From positions 13,826,001 through 13,890,000 of the forward strand of contig JANTQA010000047.1 of the NCBI GenBank assembly GCA_027625915.1: 64,000 bases of DNA, read 5' to 3'. This document shows, piece by piece, positions 56,074 to 64,000 of this stretch. Numbering within the stretch: position 1 is the stretch's first letter; each line of letters begins with the position of its first letter. The stretch comes from Anaeramoeba flamelloides (lineage: Eukaryota; Metamonada; Anaeramoebidae). Under the pieces are notes generated by a model. The model was not told the DNA's origin, did no database searches, and saw only the letters and a list, made by a program, of their open reading frames with translations. The position numbers and the translations under genes were made by a program.

Positions 56074-59000
56074 ATGACAGAAGAAAAAGAAATCCCACAA
56101 AAAGTTCTTACAAAAATTTCGAAATCACTTCAAACAGAAATAGTCTTTTCCACGATCATTGAACACAAACGACCGAAAAAGAAAAAAAACAAACCTAAAA
56201 CACTTGTTCTTACAAAGTACCGAATTATTATTTATGGAAAGTCTACTTCAATAAGACAAAAAGTACTCCTTTCTTTTTTCTTTTGTCAATTTTTGTTTTC
56301 ACCTAAACTCTCACCGTTTTTTCATTGTTTTTCTTTTTTTTTTTTTTTTTTTTTTTGTTGAAACACACAGATTACCCACAACAAGCATCTTTATGATTTA
56401 AAAAAAATTCATACCTTTGATGACAAACATGTAAAATTTCCTTTTCCTTTTTCTTATTCTTTCTTTTACTACTTGAGTTTCCCAAATTACCAACCCAACT
56501 CTTCCTCTACCAATTGATGTATAATCTTTACTTGTGATCACCAAAGGCTTCGCTTGAGTTTGACGATTGTGGTCTTGAGTTTTTCACACCAAAAGTAAAT
56601 GAAATTGCCAAAATCCTTCTGACAAATTTTCTGAAAATAAGTGTTGGGTTCCCTCAAGATCATTTTGTAGAATTTGAACGTGATCAAAAGACAGCGTAAC
56701 TTTACAATTTTTTTTTTTATTAATTTTTTTTCTTATTTTACCTCTAAATTCTTTTTTATTTTTTACAAATTTTTATTTCAAATAATTATTCCCAATTTGC
56801 CCAATAGTTTTGATGAATTAACAGTTGGTAAGACCTAATTTTTTTTCTTTTCCTCACCAAATGTTTTTTCTTTTCAATGAAAATATTAAAGCAGCTGATT
56901 TATTCAAAAAAAACACCAACAAAAGACTGTGTTTTGTAAAAACTATCATTACCTTTCTTTCAAAAAAATAGTTATTCATCTCACACACAATAAATTTCCC
57001 ACCTTTAAAAATATTATTCATTGTTTTACCGAGACTGAAATAAAAGTAACATTTATTCTGGATTTCAACTTTCAAATAAAATTAAGAAAATTTATTTTCA
57101 AAAAGTGTGGATACAAAATTTTATAAAGTATAGTTTAGGAGTGAAAAAAAATACCAGACATGAAAAAAATCCCAGAAAGATTTTTAATTATGAATATTAG
57201 GAAAATTGTTGTGCAATTTCGAATTATTTAAAATCAAATCCATTTTTTTAAGAATCAAACTTTTAAAATTATAACTCGTCCACTTATTAGAATGATGATT
57301 AATGAAATTACCCTTGTTCAAAATACCATTCAATCAATCAATCAAAAAATAAGAATAAAAATTATGATTATCCAAACACTTACAAACCTCTATAAAACTC
57401 CAATTGTCTTTTCAAAAAAAGTTTGATCTACTTATGCTATCAAACAATTACTTTAGTATTCTAAACCCCAATTCAAAATTTTTAACACACCAAAATTCGA
57501 TTTGTGAAAAAAAAAAACTTATTTAATCAATTCCCTAAGAAATACCAAATTAGAACCATTCGCTATTTGGAATGTTAACACTTGTTTATAAATTGCAATA
57601 CTCACAAAACAAAAAATAAATAATTATCAATACAAATAAATCAAGGTTGTGTTAAAAATTTTGGAGAGAGCAAAACAAAAAAATGCATTGCTAAATTTGT
57701 TGAAATTCTTTTAGCTATATTGATCGATCAAAGGTTAGATCTACCAATTAATTTTATTTGAGTTCTTCTATTTGGAACAACTCAACTTTAACATAATACC
57801 AATTGTTTGAAAAACATTTTGATCCAACGAAACAAGTTACGCAATTCAAAAAATGAAATGAAAACAAACGAAAAGATGAAAAAATGATTTTCATATTTTA
57901 CAAAAATCAAAATTGTTTACAATTTGAATGAAATTGTATTATTGTGATTGTTTTGGGGCGTTTTAATTATGTGGAAAATTTTGAATTTTAGTTTATATAC
58001 ACCCCCACTTTAATGAACTTTGGGTAGGTTTATTACTTAGTTCATAGAAAATTGGTTATTTATAAAAAGGGTTTGATTGAAAATATTTGCAATTACACAA
58101 CAATTTTCCTAATATTCATAATTAAAAATCTTGTCTGGGATTTTTTTAATGTTAGGTATTTTTTTCACTACTATATTGAAAAAAATCCCATACACAAAAA
58201 TAAGTACTGACAAGATTATTAATTTTTTTATTAGGAAAATTGTTTAGTAATAGTTTAATAATTTCTTTTATTCAATAATCAAAATTTTGAAAATTATAAC
58301 TCCTAAACTTCTTAGAATGATGATTAATGAAATTACACTTGTTCAAAACACCATTCAATCAATCCAAAAAAGAAAGAATAAAAATTATCCATTGTTCAAA
58401 TTCAGAGCAAAGCTTTATAAAACTCTATTTTTTTTTTTTTTTTTTTTTTGAAATAGGTAGATCTACCTAGGGTTATCAAAAAATTAAATGTGTATTCTAA
58501 AAATGCCTACTTTAATGAACTTTAGGCAGGTTTATTACTTAGTTCATAGAAAATTTCTTTAATTATAAAAAGGGATTTGATTTTAAATAAAAAAAAATTA
58601 AACAAAAATTTTCCTAATATTAACAATTAATAATGATGTCTGGACTTTTTTCAATACTATACCTGGAAATAGTTCACTGTAAGTTTATGGTCTATTTTAA
58701 AGATGTTTTTGAAAACTTATTTGTCACACTTTTTTAAAATTACCTTAGTTTTCTTTTGACCCACCTCAATTTATGATTTTGCTTCAGAACTTTATTGTTT
58801 TTTTAGTCTTTAAATAATTTTTGTTTTGAATATTAATTTTTGGCTAACAAAAAAAAATATAATACAAAAAATCATGAAAATGTTGAAAATCTTGATTTTT
58901 GGATAATTGTTCACTCCTTGATCCATCTATTCTCGAATGTAAGTAGTGGGTAAATATTTTTTTTATCAATATCCTGAATAGAAAGGTTGTCCTCAAGAAA

Positions 59001-62000
59001 ATAACATTTTAAAAAAATTTGCAATTTTTTTATTACCTTTCAGGTTTTTTTTTCCACTCATTTTAAAATCATAAAGTGAATTATCAACTTAAATCTTAAT
59101 TAACAGCATAAAAAACCACTTCCATAGTTTACAAATTCTGAACTATAAGATATTTTATTTTTTGAAATATTATCAATAATAGTTAACAGCATTTTTTTTA
59201 AAATTTTGAAGAAATTAAATTAACTTTTCCATATTTACTTGGAATGAAATATTTAAAAAAGTATTAATATTTGAGAGTTTATTATCTATTATTTTTAAAA
59301 TTTAATAATTTGGTACTTCTTTTCTTTGAATATTTCTCGAGATTAAACAAGTTAGGAAAACAATTTTTAAGATCAAAAAGAAAAAAATGTCCACCAATTT
59401 TCATACTTAAAAAATCATCTTCTAAAATCAAGATTGGAAACTTTCAAGATCTTTTATTAAAGTAATACCATACAAACAAACAAATTAGATTATTCTTAAA
59501 AAATAATAAATGATTAATAACAATTTTGAATATTTTATATTTTTATTAAAATTGGGTTTAATAAAGATATTTTAAAATAATAAATTTTCACCACTTTTTT
59601 TGGAGATAACATATTCAGAAAATTAAATACTTTAATCATTATCAATTTTTAATATCCAAATTTCAGGAAGTAAGTGCATTTTACCATTTTGAAAAATTTT
59701 AGTTGTGTAAACCTTACTGAAAAATATTTTTTGAGTGCCACCAAATATTGAAACTTTGAAACCAAAACATCACAGCTGTTCTATTTGTGAAAAGCAAGCA
59801 AAACAGATTCAAATTTTAAATTATATAATTTTTTGAACATTTTTTTTGATTAAATTTTTGGTTTTTATAAAACTTTTATTTTGGATGGAGAATTTTGTTT
59901 ATGAGAATGAGTGAAATTAATCAAAAAGTAAACCGAAAAGGTGTGTATTTGAAACAAATATTTTCCTTTAGAATACCAAACACAAAAGATCACCTTTCCA
60001 AATAAAAATGTTGAAATCAAGAATGAAAAATAAAAAAAATTGATAAAAGCCTATTTTCGAAGATTTTTGTTTTCTTTATCTTCATAATTTGTATGAATTC
60101 AAGCAAATTTTAACATTGAATTTCTCACCCCATTACTATTTATTATTATTTTATCAAACTTTTTTTTACAAATTTGCTTTCAAAATTCTAATTTCAAATA
60201 TTTTTATAAAACAATACCAAAATAAAGAATATTGTTTCAAAAATTAAAAGAAAAGGATTGAATTCTCGGAATCAAAAAAAAGTTACAAAATATTCAATCA
60301 AAAATAAAACAAAAATTCAAGAAAAAATTTCAATCATAAATCAGTATTATTTTAGTTTTCATTTTAATGGAAAGTAAATAATTATAAAACCAAACTAATT
60401 CGTCCAATAAACCTTTATTTCTGAAAAGGATTTTTAAAAAAACATCATATTTTCTGAACCCAATCAAGAATTAGATGAATTATATGAAAATTGGATTTTT
60501 AAATTCATTTTGGAAATTCTTTAGAAATAGAAAAGTAATTTATTTCTTAAAAATTTACCAAACAAAAGTATTTCCATGAAGAATTAAAAACATAACCAAA
60601 TAAAAAATAAGTAATTGTATCAAATGTTATAGATAAGATCAAGAAATAAATGATTTTTATTTATTTTTTCAAGCTCAATTTTTTTCATTTTTTTGAATTC
60701 CATTTTCTTGTTGGTATGAAAATATATTATACTAGGATATATTCCACTTCTAATATTTATTTTAATATCAATGTATTTGGTTAAAGAAATGATTTGAATC
60801 ATTCAGTTTTACATAAATGTGTGTTCTCAAAATTTGAAAAATGTTCTTACTTCCTTAAGGAAAAAATTGAATCTAATTATCAAATAAAATAATATTTGGT
60901 TATAAATTTTTCAAAAACACTTTTAAAGTTATTTTAAAAAAAGTGATTACCAAAAAAGTGCTTAACAAAAAAGTGATTAACAAATGTGCTAAAAAATAGG
61001 TCTATTGAAATTTAACATCAATTTTATAGATCCTTTTAAAAACTTTTTTGTTAAACTTTTTTAAAATGACTCTACCATGAAATTTTATATTATATTCAAA
61101 AAAGAAAAAAAAAAAAAAACAATCAATATTCGCAAATATCATTCGCAAAATATATCACTTTTTCACTGCACATAATTAACTTGTGTTTTTTAAAAAAAAA
61201 CAATTATTCATTTGGTTTAATTCAATAAATATCAATTCTTATTTTTAAAATAAATGTATTTTGCTTATTCTTTTGATTTAAAATTAATAAATAAAATCAA
61301 TGGAATTAAATCCATCGATTCAAAAAATTAATAATAGGAAACTTAAATTCTGTTACTTATTTAAATTAAATTTTCATTTTTTTAACAATTTTATTTATAG
61401 AGGAATTTCCTGCAAAAGGGTATATAGAAACATATAAGGCATGGTGCAATTATTTCAAATTTGAAGTGAGTTCTGATTTAATTGACTATATCACAAAAGA
61501 AATTATTGAAAACGAAGACGAAGAAAAAAGAACAATCTTAAATCTTTCAAAATTTAGAGGAATTAATTTAGGAATCGAAGACACTGTAGAAATCAAACCA
61601 ATTTTACATGCATTAAACCATAATATTTATTTTACTGAATTGATCATTTCTAATGTAAATAATAAAGAATTAATTAAAGAGCTTGCTATACCATTAAAGA
61701 CCAATGTGACATTAACAAAAATTGTATTAAGTTCTACAAACGCAACAGAGGGCTTTAAATTGGTTGGGAAAAGTATAGAAACAAACCAATCATTGCCTCT
61801 CACTCATCTCGATCTCTCATTGAATAAAGTTTGATTTTCTTTTAACTTTTTCTTTTTTTTTTTTTTTTTTTTTTTTTTTTATTTTATCTTTTATATGATA
61901 TTTAACAATTTTTTTAACAACTAATATTTAAAATAATTTCACAACAAATTATTTAATAATAAACTAACTTAACAAATTATAAACAAAAAAAATAACAACA

Positions 62001-63867
62001 ACAACAACAACAACAATAATAATAATAATAGATACCCGATAAAGATGTTGAAGTTGGATTATCACCAGGATTGGAAAAAATGAAAAGTGGATTATCTCAA
62101 TTGGATTTATCTCATTGTAATCTTTCAGGAAAATCAATTGCAAAAATTTTCCAATCATTAGGCAAAAATAAAAAGCATTTGGATCTTCGTTATTTAAATT
62201 TATCTGGAAATAATTTCTCACGCGTAAATACAATTAATTTTTTTTTTATTTTTTCAAAGTACTTTTAAAAAAGTTTGATCAAAAAATTTTTTAATCTAGC
62301 CCTCAAAATAACCCATTCAAAGTTTGGTGACTATTTTATAGATACTTTTGAAAACCTTTTTGTTACACTTTTTTAAAATGAAAATATCTTTTTTTTTTTT
62401 TTTTCTCTTTTTCATAAATTAACTAAATAAAATAATAATTAATAACAATAATCATTTAATAAAAATTTAATAATTAAATAAAATAATTTCAAATTTCCTA
62501 TAATACATACATAATACATACACACATAATACATACATACACAATACATGTATACATACACACATAAATACATAAATACATATTCGCGTATATAAAAATA
62601 GCAAGGGTCTGAAGGATTTCAAAAATGGGCAAAAAAAACTGGAAAAAAAAACCAAACAATAATGTTTGATTTTTGTAATGCCTCAGTTGATATTAAAGTT
62701 GTTTGCCAAGCAATTGCAGAAAATTTATCAAAGTCAAAACTAAAATATTTAAATCTATCTGGTAATGAATTTAGTAAAACTCATTATATTAATGTAGCCA
62801 CGATGTGTCATGAATCTCAAACGCTTACAGAATTAGATTTATCAAAAACGGGATTAAAATCAGAGCCGATCTTTAATATCTTTAATGAAATCTTGGGTAA
62901 TTCGAAGATCTCCAATTTCATTCTTAATTTATCAGGGAATAATATTGGGCCTAAAGGAGCCATTCGCTTAGCAGAAGCATTCATGAATAATGGCGAAAGT
63001 TGTAGCATGGAGGAACTAATTCTTGATGATTGTAAATTAAATGTTGATGGGATTGTCACCTTATGTGGAGTTGATGCACTTTTAAGATCCAAATCTTTAA
63101 AGCGTGTCTCACTTTCTAGGAATATCCAAAAGGGGAAAAAAGTGAAAAATGCAATCGAACCACTTTCAAGATTGTTTGGTTTGCAAACCTTAGAATATTT
63201 AAGAATTAGGGGGGATGAAAAAAACCATCTAGGCGGGGATATCATTGGATGCTGGGAGAAATTATCAGAAAATACTTCAATAAAGGGCATCGATATCCAG
63301 GGCAATTATATGGGGCAAACAGCTTTAAAAAAGCTTTTTGAAGCCATCACGAACGAAGAGAGCAGTTTGGAAACCTTTAGATTCGACAAAAATGAAAATA
63401 ATTTGAACTCCCTCCAAGAATTTTCTTGGGTTTTCAAAAAGCCTTCCAAATTGTGTGACGTCATTTTCCCAAAAGAAGATGTTGAAAACTTTTTAAAATC
63501 CATTTCAAAACGTGAAAAAAAAGAACTCAAAAATAAAATTAAAGAACTGAAACAAAAAATTATGAACGGAAAGGAAGTTAACCAACAAAATTTAAAAAAA
63601 AATCCTATTTCGATCACCAGCGATTTTATCGAAATTACTTCAAAAGATATGAGATTTTTCCATCAAACCCAGCTTGCTCAAAAATTGAAATATAACATCG
63701 CCACAAATGGAACTAGGAATGAAAACGAAAATGAAAAAGAATCGTCGTCAATTAGCCAAGAAGAAAGTTCTGAAGAATCAGAAAGTTTAGAAGGATCAGA
63801 TTTTGATCTCGAGGTTCCCAATGAATTGCCTGAAAACCTCCCAACTCCAGATGAAGACGAAGATTAA
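56074..63867 (+). CDS. Short CARMIL (leucine-rich capping-protein regulator), seven exons
   Basis: Exons 56074-56262, 56371-56430, 56547-56695, 56808-56827, 61401-61828, 62032-62223 and 62602-63867 join with consistent phase to 767 residues. Residues 1 to about 140 form the CARMIL PH-like domain (MTEEKEIPQKVLTKISKSL, LVLTKYRIIIYG). Residues about 145-620 are the RNI-type leucine-rich repeats, with repeated LxxLDLS and LNLSGNN units (for example LRYLNLSGNNFS and LKYLNLSGNEFS). A Lys/Glu-rich helix follows, then an acidic Ser/Glu tail ending TPDEDED. Vertebrate CARMILs have about 1300-1400 residues and bind capping protein and myosin I through a long C-terminal region that is mostly absent here. 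RFFHQTQLAQKLK near residue 698 loosely resembles the capping-protein motif. Expected role: membrane-linked control of actin filament capping. The 3' end lies about 130 bp from the window edge. Confidence 0.9.
57129..58175. mobile_element. Long-TIR element of 1047 bp in the CARMIL intron
   Basis: The left end (TATAG, then GTGAAAAAAAATACC, then GATTTTTAATTATGAATATT) is the inverted equivalent of the right end (AATATTCATAATTAAAAATC, then GGTATTTTTTTCAC, then CTATA). Terminal similarity extends about 90 bp or more. There is no transposase. Confidence 0.75.
58173..58661. mobile_element. Related TIR element of about 490 bp, directly adjoining
   Basis: Shares with the preceding element the block AGAATGATGATTAATGAAATTAC and the right-hand block AGGTTTATTACTTAGTTCATAG (with small changes). 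It has its own inverted ends (ATATTGAAAAAAATCCC and the reverse near 58650). It may be an internally deleted relative inserted at the end of the first. Confidence 0.65.
59375..59605 (+). repeat. Dispersed repeat, uninterrupted copy (partner 47400-48350)
   Basis: Continuous version of the sequence that is split at 47575 by a family A element. Confidence 0.7.
61853..62029. repeat. Poly-T run and (CAA)n(TAA)n tract in CARMIL intron 5
   Basis: A long T-run begins a few bases after the donor. A pure (ACA) then (ATA) trinucleotide tract at about 61994-62029 runs straight into the acceptor AG at 62030-62031. The tract therefore replaces the usual pyrimidine stretch. Confidence 0.85.
62224..62601 (+). 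repeat. CARMIL intron 6 with ACATA tandem array
   Basis: A 378-bp intron carrying an imperfect array of ATACATACATA/CACATAAATACA units (about 62503-62590) just upstream of its acceptor, and one copy of the intronic motif TATAGATACTTTTGAAAAC (62338). No coding content. Confidence 0.8.
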
Positions 63868-64000
63868 AATTTCTGATCTTTTTTTTTTTTTTATTTTTTA
63901 TTTTTTATTTATTTTTATTTTTTATTTTTGATATTCAATTCTTATAGTTGGATGTATTAATTAATCGATTTATTTTATTTTAAACATTTTTTTATTCTAT
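63868..64000. other. 3' flank of CARMIL
   Basis: T-rich DNA after the stop codon, like the flank after the CH-domain gene. No polyadenylation signal can be singled out. Confidence 0.6.

Larger units (their letters stand above)
56828..61400 (+). other. Giant intron of the CARMIL gene (4573 bp)
   Basis: Bounded by GTAAGA and TTTATAG, splitting a Glu codon G|AG. Homology to CARMIL continues directly across it. It contains two palindromic TIR elements in succession (57129-58175 and 58173-58661), the repeat at 59375-59605, copies of a roughly 50-bp intronic motif (58690 and 61025), and AT-rich DNA. No ORF is convincing. Confidence 0.85.

Noticed and set aside
62662-63867. CARMIL exon 7 starting at the ATG at 62662, or at an acceptor near 62676
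   Set aside because: The acceptor at 62600-62601 keeps phase 0 from exon 6 and adds a segment aligning with other CARMILs. The acceptor at 62676 would break the phase.

Overview
This window looks like nuclear DNA from an AT-rich protist (roughly four fifths A+T by eye, with long homopolymers and (TA)n tracts). Genes are sparse, stand out by higher G+C, and are split by GT-AG introns. Their orthologues (Rab GTPase, cyclophilin H, 40S protein uS9, CARMIL, a WIP/verprolin-like protein) place it in a eukaryote with an actin-driven amoeboid cytoskeleton. I cannot name the species. The charged Ser/Glu/Lys-rich proteins, a SatP/AceTr acetate transporter and the WASP/CARMIL components would suit a free-living, perhaps anaerobic amoeba (an Anaeramoeba-like or amoebozoan lineage); this is inference only.

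Layout: 1-7267 is repeat-rich intergenic DNA. 7268-7828 (+) is cyclophilin H. 15021-17591 (+) is a calponin-homology protein with a long charged middle. 25090-26069 (+, 2 exons) is a proline/basic-rich protein with a WIP-type WASP-binding tail. 32109-34304 (+, 2 exons) is an acetate/succinate transporter. 39016-39782 (-, 3 exons) is ribosomal protein uS9. 44595-50641 (+, 5 exons) is a Rab2/Rab14-type GTPase with a 5.1 kb intron. 56074-63867 (+, 7 exons) is a short CARMIL with a 20-nt exon and a 4.6 kb intron. I rebuilt the spliced genes from splice sites, reading phase and protein similarity. Intergenic gaps of about 4-7 kb hold no gene I can support.

Much of the non-coding DNA consists of small non-autonomous elements. 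There is a roughly 710-bp family with terminal inverted repeats and flanking TA (four whole copies and one fragment), several palindromic families, a roughly 100-bp A-tailed SINE-like insertion with a 14-bp target duplication, and larger diverged duplications. In two cases a filled insertion site can be compared with an empty paralogous site in the same window. No transposase, reverse transcriptase, tRNA or rRNA gene was recognised.

Functionally, three of the seven supported genes (CARMIL, WIP-like, CH-domain) point to actin regulation. The others are housekeeping (uS9, cyclophilin H), membrane traffic (Rab) and monocarboxylate transport. The most striking non-coding signal is a hairpin-forming inverted repeat at 43617-44187, whose arms share a 96-bp core identical base for base, about 400 bp upstream of the Rab gene.
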